A stretch of DNA of 64,000 nt from JACRCG01 sp964524835 (GTDB lineage: Bacteria > Desulfobacterota > Desulfuromonadia > Geobacterales > Pseudopelobacteraceae). Under the pieces are notes generated by a model, which ran no database searches, had not been told where the DNA came from, and saw nothing but the letters and a program-made list of their open reading frames with translations. Where the stretch lies: positions 58,983 to 122,982 of the forward strand of contig CAZGEG010000012.1 in NCBI GenBank assembly GCA_964524835.1. The letters run 5' to 3'. The stretch's first letter is position 1. Every line of letters starts with the position of its first letter. Both the position numbers and the translations under genes were made by a program. Positions 1 to 8,067 of the stretch are shown in pieces.

Positions 1-1
1 C

Positions 2-277
2 CTGCTGGTGTCGCTGCTCTCCTGGATCTACTTTACCTATAACAAACTGCCCCAGCTGCAGGCCGCCCTCAAGGGGACCAACCCGGTGATCATCGGGCTG
101 ATCGTCGTCGTCGCCATCGAGATGGGCCGCAAGCAGATCAAAGGCGCCAACGGCGCCCTGATGGCGATAGTTGCCTTCGGCGCGGCGGTCTTCCTCAAAC
201 TCAATGCCGCCTGGATCCTGCTCGGAGCGGCGCTCTGGTCGCTCTGCAGCTCCTATCTCCGCCGGAGGCTCAGCTGA
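2..277 (+). CDS. Chromate transporter family protein, 5' truncated by window edge
   Basis: Reading frame is open to the window edge, so only the C-terminal ~91 residues are present. It contains two hydrophobic segments (one around PVIIGLIVVVAIEMGRKQIK, another around AAWILLGAALWSLCSS) and ends in a basic tail, as the CHR-family half-transporters do. Its stop overlaps the start of the next CHR gene (TGATG), so the two are translationally coupled. In short-chain CHR systems two adjacent ~180-residue proteins together act as a chromate/sulfate-type inner-membrane transporter. Assignment rests on this pairing and on the clearer downstream gene. The substrate is not shown by the sequence. Confidence 0.7.
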   Translation: MLVSLLSWIYFTYNKLPQLQAALKGTNPVIIGLIVVVAIEMGRKQIKGANGALMAIVAFGAAVFLKLNAAWILLGAALWSLCSSYLRRRLS

Positions 278-795
278 TGACCTCCCTCCTGACGATCGCC
301 TGGATCTACTTCCGCATCGGCCTGATGTTCGTCGGCGGGGGGTACGTGCTGATCCCGCTCCTGAACCATATCATGGTCGAACAGTACCGGTGGCTGACCC
401 TGCGGCAGTTTCTCGACGGTCTGGCGCTGTCGCAGCTGACCCCCGGGCCGCTGGCGATGCTGGCCACCTTTACCGGTTTCCGGGCCGGTGGCTTTCCGGG
501 TGCTCTCGTGGCCACCGTCTGCATATTCATCCCCTGCGTCGTGCTGATGCTGCTCGTGGGCCGCAATTACCACCGCCTGAAGAAAATCGACATCATCGGC
601 AGCACCCTCGACGGCCTGCTTCCGGCGGTGGTCGGCCTCGTCGCCGCAGCGGCCTGGAACCTGGGGGGTTCGTCACTCTCGGGGATGAAGGAGTTTCTGA
701 TCCTGGCGGTCGGCTTTGCAATCTTCAGATGGACGAAAGTTACCCCGATGTTCGTCATCCTGGGAGCCGGAGTTGTCGGACTGCTGCTGAACTGA
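277..795 (+). CDS. chrA: Chromate transporter (CHR family), second half-protein
   Basis: A 172-residue membrane protein with the CHR signature near the N-terminus: FRIGLMFVGGGYVLIPLL, then LSQLTPGPLAM and FTGFRAGGFPGALVAT. About five to six hydrophobic helices follow. These motifs are characteristic of the chromate ion transporter family, a group with sulfate/chromate antiport or uptake proposed roles. The start overlaps the stop of the upstream CHR gene by one base. A stem-loop with a T-run at 831-858 ends the operon. The family name does not prove chromate resistance; many genomes carry these genes with unknown substrate. Confidence 0.85.
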   Translation: MTSLLTIAWIYFRIGLMFVGGGYVLIPLLNHIMVEQYRWLTLRQFLDGLALSQLTPGPLAMLATFTGFRAGGFPGALVATVCIFIPCVVLMLLVGRNYHRLKKIDIIGSTLDGLLPAVVGLVAAAAWNLGGSSLSGMKEFLILAVGFAIFRWTKVTPMFVILGAGVVGLLLN

Positions 796-830
796 CAACG
801 TATACACCCGGCAGCACGGCTTTTGGCAAA

Positions 831-858
831 GGCACCCGGTTTCCCCGGTGCCTTTTTT
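831..858 (+). terminator. Rho-independent terminator after the chromate transporter genes
   Basis: GGCACC arm, short loop, GGTGCC arm, followed by six T residues. It lies 35 bases after the chrA stop. It also argues against the earliest possible start (GTG 848) of the downstream helicase gene, which would fall inside this hairpin. Confidence 0.8.
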
Positions 859-886
859 CGTGCGCTGTGCTATGGTATCAGACCTT

Positions 887-3403
887 ATGGAAACTCAATT
901 CACCTCTGATTGCCGCGCCCTGATGCGCCACGAGATCGCCGCCGCGGGCGGCAACGAGGTGTTCTTCATCGGCCGCACCAACGTCGACGGCATCGTCTGC
1001 GAAGCCGAGGCCATCGCCCGCGGCAGCAAGGTGGCCGTGCCCGCCATCATCACCCGAGCATCGAGCGGCGACGTCGTCATCCACAACCACCCCTCCGGCG
1101 ACCTGACCCCGTCGACCGCCGACATGGACATCGCCTCGGTCTGCGGCAACCAGGGGATCGGCTTCGCCATCATCGACAACGACTGCAACCGCTGTTACCA
1201 GGTCGTCTCCCCCTTTACCGAGAAAAAAGGGGAGCTCCTCTCCCTGGAAGAGATCGGCCGGGTCTTTGCCGCCGACGGCATGATGGCCCACCTGAAGGGA
1301 TTCGAACCGCGCGACGAGCAGGTGCGGATGGCCTTTGCCGTCGCCGAGGCCTTCAACGGCGACCGGGTCGTGCTGGTCGAGGCGGGCACCGGCACCGGCA
1401 AATCGCTGGCGTACCTGATCCCGGCGATTCTCTGGGCGGTGCGGAACAATGAACGGGTAGTGGTATCCACCAACACGATCAACCTGCAGGAACAGCTGAT
1501 CAAGAAAGACCTCCCCTTCCTGGCGCGCAACTCCGCGGTTGAGTTCAAGGCGGCGCTGGTCAAGGGGCGCAGCAACTACGCCTGTCTGCGCAAACTGGAG
1601 CATGCCGAGGCGGAACCGGCGCTCTTCCCGGATGAAGCGTCCGCCGAGCTGACGACCATCATCGAGTGGAGCCACAGCAGCCAGGACGGCTGCCGCAGCG
1701 ATCTGGCCTTCACGCCGCACGCCGGCACCTGGGAGGAGGTCTGCTGCGAGGCCGACCAGTGCGGGAGATCGCGCTGCAAGCATTTTGGCCGCTGCTTCTT
1801 CTACCGGGCCCGGCGCGAATCATCCGCCGCCCGGGTGCTGGTGGTCAATCACGCGCTGCTGCTGTCGGATATCGTTCTCCGCAGGGAGACCGGCTACGAT
1901 GCCACCGCCATCCTCCCCCCCTTTACCCGCCTGATCTTCGACGAAGGGCATCACCTGGAAGACGTCGCCACCAGCCACCTGTCGCTGACGATCGCCCGGA
2001 GCGGCATCCTCAAGCAGCTGCAGCGGCTGGTGCCGCAGAAGGCCAACCGGGCCGGGCTGCTGACGATCATCTCCTCCCGCATCACCCGGGATCTGCCGGA
2101 ATCCCAGGAAGGGCTCTACGCCGAACTGTCGGGATTGCTGGAAAGCCAGCTCATCCCCAAGGCGCATGAACTGGCGGGGTTGACGGAGCAGACCATGGAC
2201 TGGCTGGCGGTCAGCGTGGAGCATGACGGGGGAGGAGGAGTTGCGGCGGGGCGGGAACAGAAGCTGCGGGTCACTCCCGAGGTGGAGCGGACCCCCTTCT
2301 GGCAGGAGTGCCGCCAAAAGCTCCACGCCCTGGCGGATGCCGTCAACGACTATACCGCGTCGCTGCGGACCCTGGTGCGGCGCTCGAAAGAGCTGCCGGA
2401 AAAGCTGCAGGAAAAGTTGGCGGACCAACTGCTCGATACGGGTGGGATTGAAGGTCGCCTGCAGAGCATGGCCGACGCGCTGCTGTTCTTCACGACCGAA
2501 GCCGAAGGTTACTGCCGCTGGATCGAAACCAAGCGGGGAAATCGCGGCGTCCAGGCCAGGCTGACCGCCGCGCCGCTCGACATCTCGGCCCAGCTCAAGG
2601 AGACCGTGTTCGACAAGCTCAAGACCATCATCGTCACCTCCGCCACGCTGACGGTCGGGGGGGAGTTCGGCTACCTCAAAAAACGCACCGGCTTCGGCCT
2701 GCTCCCCAAGGAGCGCCTCTCCGAGCTGCAGCTGGCATCGCCCTTCGACTATGCGCGCCAGGTGTTCGTCGCGGTGCCGGAGGAGATGCCGGAACCGACG
2801 GCGCCCGGCTACCGGGAAGCGCTGGAGCAGCATATCCTCAAGGCGGTGACGATCTCGCGCGGCGGCGCCTTTATCCTCTTCACCTCCTATGACCTCTTGA
2901 ATCGGGTGTACCAGGCACTGTCACCGGCGCTGGCGCGGCTCGGGCTGACGTCGCTCAAGCAGGGGGAAACCGGCCGCCATGCCCTGCTGACGCAGTTCCG
3001 CAAGGAGGGGAACGCGGTGCTGTTCGGCACCGATTCGTTCTGGGAGGGCGTCGACGTCAAGGGGGAGGCGCTGCGGCTGGTGATAATCGCCCGGCTCCCG
3101 TTCCAGGTACCGACCGATCCGGTCCAGCAGGCGCGGGCCGAAAAGATCAAGGCCGACGGCGGCGACCCGTTCCGCGATTTTTCCGTGCCGCAGGCGGTCA
3201 TCAAGTTCCGCCAGGGGTTCGGGCGCCTGATCCGGAGCCGCGATGACCGCGGCGCGGTGCTGATCCTCGACCGGCGGGTGCTCAACAAGAGTTACGGCAG
3301 GATCTTTCTCCGTTCACTGCCGGATACGGAGATTGTCAAGGGGAATTCGGGAGTTATTTTCGACAAGCTGGAGGGTTTTTTCAATTCTGGAAATGACCTT
3401 TGA
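887..3403 (+). CDS. JAMM-domain / DinG-type helicase fusion protein
   Basis: About 838 residues. The first ~140 residues form a RadC-like JAMM/MPN domain with HNHPSGDLTPSTADMD (HxHP...SxxD metal-binding pattern; HxH at about residues 66 and 68). The rest is a DinG/XPD-type superfamily 2 helicase: Walker A EAGTGTGKS, Walker B DEGHH, motif NHALLL, four clustered cysteines (CCEADQCGRSRCKHFGRC) expected to hold a [4Fe-4S] cluster, and C-terminal motifs TDSFWEGVD and QGFGRLIRS. DinG unwinds 5' overhang DNA, R-loops and D-loops. What the JAMM domain adds is unknown; RadC domains have no settled activity. Start ATG 887 chosen; ATG 872 is in frame, and neither has a strong ribosome site. Confidence 0.88.
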   Translation: METQFTSDCRALMRHEIAAAGGNEVFFIGRTNVDGIVCEAEAIARGSKVAVPAIITRASSGDVVIHNHPSGDLTPSTADMDIASVCGNQGIGFAIIDNDCNRCYQVVSPFTEKKGELLSLEEIGRVFAADGMMAHLKGFEPRDEQVRMAFAVAEAFNGDRVVLVEAGTGTGKSLAYLIPAILWAVRNNERVVVSTNTINLQEQLIKKDLPFLARNSAVEFKAALVKGRSNYACLRKLEHAEAEPALFPDEASAELTTIIEWSHSSQDGCRSDLAFTPHAGTWEEVCCEADQCGRSRCKHFGRCFFYRARRESSAARVLVVNHALLLSDIVLRRETGYDATAILPPFTRLIFDEGHHLEDVATSHLSLTIARSGILKQLQRLVPQKANRAGLLTIISSRITRDLPESQEGLYAELSGLLESQLIPKAHELAGLTEQTMDWLAVSVEHDGGGGVAAGREQKLRVTPEVERTPFWQECRQKLHALADAVNDYTASLRTLVRRSKELPEKLQEKLADQLLDTGGIEGRLQSMADALLFFTTEAEGYCRWIETKRGNRGVQARLTAAPLDISAQLKETVFDKLKTIIVTSATLTVGGEFGYLKKRTGFGLLPKERLSELQLASPFDYARQVFVAVPEEMPEPTAPGYREALEQHILKAVTISRGGAFILFTSYDLLNRVYQALSPALARLGLTSLKQGETGRHALLTQFRKEGNAVLFGTDSFWEGVDVKGEALRLVIIARLPFQVPTDPVQQARAEKIKADGGDPFRDFSVPQAVIKFRQGFGRLIRSRDDRGAVLILDRRVLNKSYGRIFLRSLPDTEIVKGNSGVIFDKLEGFFNSGNDL

Positions 3404-3714
3404 CCCGGCAATTCCGCTTGAACTGCGGATTAATCACGCTGTCTTGCTCCAGATCTCCCCGCCGGTATTTGCATGCCCATGGACGATTCCACCCCTTAGC
3501 CCAGTTACCAACAAACCTTCACCACAAGCTGCGCGGACAATAATTCCTGTTTCATTTTCCGGCACAATCAACAAATCCACTATTCATGCGGCAGCGTGCT
3601 ATAATAAGACCATAAAGATCCACAATGCTAATGCAATGCTTCTACTGACGCGGGTGCTCGTGAAGTGTCCGGTAAAACGCCATGCTGAAGGGGAGGGGAG
3701 AAGCGGAGTATGCT
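3404..3714. other. Intergenic region without a convincing gene
   Basis: Between the helicase and a lipoprotein gene. It holds a small CCGC...GCGG hairpin just after the helicase stop (about 3411-3428) and a TATAAT hexamer at 3600-3605 that could be a -10 element for the lipoprotein gene, though no good -35 is visible. Composition is lower in G+C than the flanking genes. I see no further coding sequence. Confidence 0.5.
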
Positions 3715-4278
3715 GTGAAATCGGTACTTGTTCTTCAGAGTGCATTTCTTATCGTGTTTGCATGCGGATGTACCACCTTCAAAGGAAATTATACGCTTTC
3801 GTTTGACGCTCCGGTTGCAACGGCATTCTGGGTCGAACGCGACCCTCCTACTGAGCCGCTCGATGCAGCCGAGGCCCTTGCCGTCCAGTCCGCAGCCGGA
3901 CTTATGACTTTGCAGCGGATCAAAGGGACCGCCTACTACGAAGGGGAAGAGGATTATTTTACGATTATCAGGCATGAACAGCTAAGCGCGGGCGAAGAAA
4001 CGTACGTGATCTCGGTGAGGTACAGGATCAGGGACGGACTTGTATACGGGGAAACAATTCCGCGCATTGTCGCAGCTCTTGACCCGAAAAAGGAGGAGTT
4101 TGCCAGGGGTGTCGCCTTTAGTGTGATCAACGGCTCATCTTTCATTATTCCTGTGATTTATGAAGGAAGGGTCTTTGTCCCTGGAAAGGGTCCGCTGTAC
4201 GGTGACCAGTGCATCATTGATGTTGTTGAAAAAGATCTGGAGAGGGAATATGCCACCTACCGCATCAGGACGTGTTAA
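3715..4278 (+). CDS. Putative lipoprotein of unknown function
   Basis: 187 residues from GTG 3715, chosen because it gives a typical lipoprotein signal: MKSVLVLQS, a hydrophobic stretch, then VFACGC as lipobox, with a purine-rich ribosome site (GGAGAAGCGGAG) just upstream. An ATG at 3682 in the same frame would bury the signal. The mature part has alternating beta-like segments and no motif I recognise. It stands alone between the helicase and a convergent membrane-protein gene. Expected location is a membrane-anchored periplasmic protein. No function is offered. Confidence 0.65.
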   Translation: MKSVLVLQSAFLIVFACGCTTFKGNYTLSFDAPVATAFWVERDPPTEPLDAAEALAVQSAAGLMTLQRIKGTAYYEGEEDYFTIIRHEQLSAGEETYVISVRYRIRDGLVYGETIPRIVAALDPKKEEFARGVAFSVINGSSFIIPVIYEGRVFVPGKGPLYGDQCIIDVVEKDLEREYATYRIRTC

Positions 4279-4355
4279 ATCATCTCCGGGAGTGTGTGGA
4301 TAATGCGGGTATGGCAGAGGAGTTTCCGATAAATCCGGGATGTACGCGGGAATTG

Positions 4356-4380
4356 AAAAGGGGCAGTTTTTGGCTGCCCC
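4356..4380 (-). terminator. Terminator of the minus-strand membrane protein gene
   Basis: Read on the minus strand: GGGGCAG, 7-base loop, CTGCCCC, then TTTT. A perfect 7-bp stem placed 30 bases after the stop of the 4412-4900 gene. It may also slow transcription arriving from the lipoprotein gene on the plus strand. Confidence 0.75.
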
Positions 4381-4411
4381 TGCCGGTTTACTTATTCAGA
4401 AGAGGAGACGA

Positions 4412-4900
4412 TCATGCGCCTGTCCGCATCCTTTTTTTGGCGCTGAAATTGAAACACTGGAAATACATCAGGCAGGTCAGCAAAAACGAGAATATCGTGG
4501 AGGCGAGAACCAGCGGGGCTCCCGCCGCCTTTTTTGCATCCGGGATGAGCGTGACAAAGACCACGAAGAAAGCCACGCCGCAGAATTTCCACAGGTCCCC
4601 GATCAACCGTTTTTTTCGCAGTGCGGCCAGCTGTTCGGGAGACATGTTTGGCTGTGCCCCTTCGATTTCCACGCCGGCATCGCGCCAGGCGAGCCGGTAA
4701 ACCGGATATATGAGTAGCAACTGTATGACGATAGACGCTATAATGCTGCTCATAAACTGTCCCGGTTTTCCAAGTGCGGCAAACCGGCCCTGGAAAATTA
4801 TCGCCATAACGATCAACAGTCCCGTTAATATTGTCTGTACAATCCGGTAGACCATCATCTGCCGGTCAAGTTTCTTGAAATCGGTACTGGCCATTGACAT
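4412..4900 (-). CDS. Four-helix membrane protein of unknown function
   Basis: About 162 residues from ATG 4900, preceded by GCGGAGAG as ribosome site (ATG 4894 is also possible). Four hydrophobic segments occur: IVQTILTGLLIVMAIIF, SSIIASIVIQLLLIYPVYRL, LWKFCGVAFFVVFVTLIP and LVLASTIFSFLLTCLMYFQC. The central loop (GVEIEGAQPNMSPEQLAALRKKR) is charged and probably cytoplasmic. No enzymatic motif is visible. Its promoter region lies back to back with the sensor kinase gene, so it may be co-regulated, but that is only inference. Confidence 0.7.
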   Translation of the reverse strand: MSMASTDFKKLDRQMMVYRIVQTILTGLLIVMAIIFQGRFAALGKPGQFMSSIIASIVIQLLLIYPVYRLAWRDAGVEIEGAQPNMSPEQLAALRKKRLIGDLWKFCGVAFFVVFVTLIPDAKKAAGAPLVLASTIFSFLLTCLMYFQCFNFSAKKRMRTGA

Positions 4901-5124
4901 ACTCTCCGCAAAGAATTTATAACTCTGTTTCAGCGGCGCAAATGTAGCAGAAAGCAGCCGGATGCACAAGGGTGCATTACAGCATTCGCTAATTTAGAAC
5001 CTTTGAAACCGTTTTCTGCAGCTTTGCGGCAGAAAATAAGCCGGCAACGCATGTCCTGACTGTCGGGGCCAGCGGTCAATAGCCCGCTGCAGTGATAAAG
5101 ATCACGCCAGAGGTGGCAGAAATC

Positions 5125-6060
5125 ATGAATATTCTTCGTCGCATCTTCCATCCGATAATGGCCCTGATCGCCATCCAGCTGGTCTGGATCACCGTTGTCG
5201 TGTTCTGGATCTACTGGTTTATCGGCAAGCACCGCCAATTCCGTGAACTGGCGGAAAAATACCGCCCCGAGCTGCTCGGGGAGGGGGCAAACTGGCCGGT
5301 CATGGTAGAGGGTCTGGTCATGCTGGTGCTGATTCTGATCGGCGTGTACGTGATCTTTGTCTACTGGAAACGCCAGTCAAACCTGTACCTTCAGCAGCGC
5401 AACATCATCTCCCAGGTGACCCACGAGCTGAAATCCCCGCTTGCCTCCATCCAGCTCCACCTGGAGACGATCCGCCTCCGCAGGCCGTCCGAGGAGCGCC
5501 TCGATTCTTTCGTCGGCACGATGCTGGCCGACACCGACCGCCTCCATTATCTGATCAATAACTTGCTGATGGCCGCCCGCCTCGAGCAGCGCCGCAAGCA
5601 GTCCGAGCGGCGGCTGACCGACCTGACACAGCTGGTGGGCGAGCATGTCGAACGGGAGCGGGGCACCCTGCCGCAGGGGGGGAGCATCTCTTTCGAGGCG
5701 GCACCTTCATTGAAAGCGCTGGTTGATCCTGAAGAGATGGGCATGGTGGTCCGCAATCTGTTCGAGAACGCGGTCCTCTATTCGCCGCAGAGTCCGGACA
5801 TAGCGGTGCGACTGGTCAAGCTCGGCACATGGCTGCAGCTCACGGTGCGGGATAACGGACGGGGACTGGACAAAAAAGAGCTGAAAAAGGTGTTCGAGAG
5901 GTTCTATCGTGTCCAGCCGCCGGGCGACAATGTAAGGGGAACCGGTCTTGGACTCTACATTGTGGAATCCGTAATCAGCGGCTATGGCGGCACGGTCGGC
6001 GTATCCAGCGACGGGCCGGGCAAAGGGTGTACTTTTACCGTAAAATTTCCAGCGGCATGA
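5125..6060 (+). CDS. Sensor histidine kinase
   Basis: 311 residues from ATG 5125, which has AGAGGTGG eight bases upstream; a GTG at 5092 is in frame but less likely. Two membrane helices (about residues 8-33 and 58-82) flank a short ~35-residue periplasmic loop, with no HAMP domain evident. HisKA box SQVTHELKSPLASI has the phosphorylated His at about 100. The HATPase domain has N-box NLFENAVLYSP, G1 DNGRGLD, F-box FERFYR and G2 GTGLGLYI. It pairs with the response regulator ten bases downstream. The tiny sensor loop suggests membrane or intramembrane sensing; the signal is unknown. Confidence 0.93.
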   Translation: MNILRRIFHPIMALIAIQLVWITVVVFWIYWFIGKHRQFRELAEKYRPELLGEGANWPVMVEGLVMLVLILIGVYVIFVYWKRQSNLYLQQRNIISQVTHELKSPLASIQLHLETIRLRRPSEERLDSFVGTMLADTDRLHYLINNLLMAARLEQRRKQSERRLTDLTQLVGEHVERERGTLPQGGSISFEAAPSLKALVDPEEMGMVVRNLFENAVLYSPQSPDIAVRLVKLGTWLQLTVRDNGRGLDKKELKKVFERFYRVQPPGDNVRGTGLGLYIVESVISGYGGTVGVSSDGPGKGCTFTVKFPAA

Positions 6061-6070
6061 GGCGGATGCA

Positions 6071-6778
6071 ATGACTGACGACAAACCACATATCATGCTG
6101 GTTGAAGATGAGATTCACCTGGCGCGCGGCATCTGTTTCAATCTGGAAGAGGAGGGTCTCCGGGTCAGCCATTTCGAGAGCGCCGAGCGGGCCCTGGCAA
6201 CTCTCGAGATCGAACGCTTTAACCTGGTGATTCTGGATGTCATGCTCCCCGGCATGGATGGCTTCCAGGCGTGCCGTGCCATCAGGGCGATCGATCCGCG
6301 CGTTCCCATTCTGATGCTGACCGCCCGCTCCGAAGATTCCGACCGGGTGGAAGGGCTGGAAAACGGGGCCGATGATTACCTCACCAAACCGTTCAATCTG
6401 GTGGAATTTCTGCTGCGGGTCAAAGGGATGCTGCGACGCTCGTCATGGTATCGACCGGAACCGGTCGAGGAGGGGTATCGCTTTGGCGACAACGAGGTGT
6501 TTCTGCTTTCGTACCGGGCCAGAACGGCCCAGGGAGAGATTGATCTTACCGAGATGGAGGTGAGGGTGCTGTCACTTTTTTTCCAGAAAGAGGGGCAGGC
6601 CATCCACCGCAGCGATCTGCTCCGCTCCGTCTGGGGCTACAGCAGCGATACCGAGACCAGGACTCTGGACAATTTCATCGTCCGGCTCCGCAAATACTTC
6701 GAACCGGACCCTTCCCATCCGCAGCATTTCCTGACGGTTCGCGCGGTCGGCTATCGATTCAGCCGAGAAGGTGATTAA
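6071..6778 (+). CDS. OmpR/PhoB-family response regulator
   Basis: 235 residues. Receiver domain with acidic pair VEDE, phospho-acceptor Asp56 in VILDVMLPGMDG, LTARSE and the conserved Lys in TKPF. The C-terminal winged-helix DNA-binding domain (about residues 140-233) contains LTEMEVRVLSLFF and TLDNFIVRLRKYFEPDP...HFLTVRAVGYRF. It follows the sensor kinase directly, so the two form one two-component system. Regulated genes cannot be read from the window; the neighbouring membrane protein is one candidate. A hairpin at 6838-6862 follows. Confidence 0.95.
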   Translation: MTDDKPHIMLVEDEIHLARGICFNLEEEGLRVSHFESAERALATLEIERFNLVILDVMLPGMDGFQACRAIRAIDPRVPILMLTARSEDSDRVEGLENGADDYLTKPFNLVEFLLRVKGMLRRSSWYRPEPVEEGYRFGDNEVFLLSYRARTAQGEIDLTEMEVRVLSLFFQKEGQAIHRSDLLRSVWGYSSDTETRTLDNFIVRLRKYFEPDPSHPQHFLTVRAVGYRFSREGD

Positions 6779-6837
6779 TCAGGAACTGTTGCAGACCCAT
6801 CCGTACCTCACCTATTCAGGGAAGGCTCGCAATGCTT

Positions 6838-6862
6838 GCCCCTGAGGAAAATCCTCCGGGGC
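6838..6862. terminator. Hairpin between convergent response regulator and cytochrome genes
   Basis: GCCCCTGAGGA and its near-perfect reverse complement (one mismatch) enclose a two- to three-base loop. No T-run follows on either strand, so termination is plausible only because the flanking genes converge here. Confidence 0.4.
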
Positions 6863-6889
6863 ATAAGGGGGGGAGATTGAGTGGTAGGA

Positions 6890-7222
6890 TTAATGATGGA
6901 AGCGCCCCTTGCGATCCCTATGCGCCTGGGTAGGGACTTTGTGGCAGTCAAAGCAGGCCTTTTCCTCCACTTTTTTGGCTTCCAGCGGCGACTGCTGCCC
7001 CCCCAGAGTCGGCTGGTTGTATTCCGGGGTCTGGAAGGAGAGGCGGCCGCGCTCATCGGAAATTGTAGCCGCCTTGTATGTCACCTGCCAGTTGGCGCTG
7101 ATCGCCGTCGTATGGCACTGGTCGCATCCCCCGGGAGGTGGAATGCTTTTCCAGGCGGTGAACATGGCGCAACCGCTGATCGTGACGACACAACCGGAAA
7201 GAAGTAGCAGGGCAAATTTCAT
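6890..7222 (-). CDS. Diheme c-type cytochrome lipoprotein
   Basis: 110 residues from ATG 7222, with GAGGAG seven bases upstream. The N-terminus MKFALLLLSGCVVTISGC is a lipoprotein signal with lipobox ISGC. Two heme c attachment motifs, CDQCH and CFDCH, are separated by ~57 residues. The C-terminus is His-rich (QAHRDRKGRFHH), offering distal heme ligands. Such small periplasmic cytochromes fit the electron-transfer chemistry of Geobacter-like bacteria. The gene lies just downstream of tatD on the same strand (66 bases). The redox partner is unknown. Confidence 0.85.
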   Translation of the reverse strand: MKFALLLLSGCVVTISGCAMFTAWKSIPPPGGCDQCHTTAISANWQVTYKAATISDERGRLSFQTPEYNQPTLGGQQSPLEAKKVEEKACFDCHKVPTQAHRDRKGRFHH

Positions 7223-7287
7223 GGGGCAGCTCCTCAATAAAATCATAACTTCCTGAACAATACCACAGAATCGGTCAAAGTACAGCC

Positions 7288-8067
7288 TCAAGCAGCACTG
7301 CTCCCCAGTCGCAGGATGCGTCTGACATTTTCGCTCGTCTTTCGGGCGACCTCATCCCGTGTGATACCCCGTATTTCCGCTACCCGCTCTGCTGTTTCCG
7401 TTATCCAGGCCGGGCGGTTGAACCTTCCACGATACCGCTGCGGAGTCATATCGGGTGCGTCGGTTTCCAGCACGAGATGCTCCAGCGGCAGTTTCCGGGC
7501 GATGTTGAGCGGTTTTACCGCATGATTCCAGGTAACCGTTCCGGAAATGGAGATGCCGAAACCTAGCCGGATGAATTCCCTCGCCATTTCCACGGAGCCG
7601 GAGAAGGCGTGCATGATCCCGCCCACCCGGTCGGCACGCTCTTCGCGCAGAATCTTCTCTACCCGCTGAAAAGTCCGCCGGCAGTGAACCAGCACCGGCA
7701 GACCGCAGCTGACTGCGATCCGGAGCTGCTCGCGAAAGGCCCGCTCCTGCAGTTCCAGCGGCACCGCATAGGCCGGATCGAGACCGGTTTCACCTATGGC
7801 GGCCCCTGTAGCCGAGAGCTCCAGCAGCCGGTCAAGAATCGTGTCGGTCACCTCTCCCGCATGCATCGGATGAATGCCGTATGCCGGAAGAACCCGCGGG
7901 TCCTCCCGGGAGATCGCGGAAATCCCCTCCCACCCGCCTGGATGCACTCCTGGGACGACAAAGGCCAGTACTCCTGCGGTACCGGCCTCCTGTAAAAACT
8001 GCGGAAGCCCCGACTTGAGAGGTTCCAGATCGAGATGGCAATGGCTGTCGATCAGCTCAGCCATCAT
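7288..8067 (-). CDS. tatD: TatD-family metal-dependent hydrolase (DNase)
   Basis: About 259 residues with the TatD pattern in order: DSHCHLD metal ligands near the start, GIHPMHA, IGETGLDPAYA, LVHCRRTF, MHAFSGS and LETDAPDMTP. TatD enzymes are TIM-barrel metal-dependent nucleases (3'-5' exonuclease activity reported in E. coli). The start overlaps the stop of the upstream cardiolipin-synthase-like gene (ATGA type), so the two are coupled. ATG 8067 or 8064 are both possible. Confidence 0.93.
   Translation of the reverse strand: MMAELIDSHCHLDLEPLKSGLPQFLQEAGTAGVLAFVVPGVHPGGWEGISAISREDPRVLPAYGIHPMHAGEVTDTILDRLLELSATGAAIGETGLDPAYAVPLELQERAFREQLRIAVSCGLPVLVHCRRTFQRVEKILREERADRVGGIMHAFSGSVEMAREFIRLGFGISISGTVTWNHAVKPLNIARKLPLEHLVLETDAPDMTPQRYRGRFNRPAWITETAERVAEIRGITRDEVARKTSENVRRILRLGSSAA

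Noticed and set aside
1296..1310. Sequence AAGGGATTCGAACCGC resembling a tRNA T-arm
   Set aside because: It lies in the coding frame of the helicase and no acceptor, D or anticodon arms surround it.
3600..3605. TATAAT as a definite promoter for the lipoprotein gene
   Set aside because: No -35 element at the right distance; left only as a possible -10.
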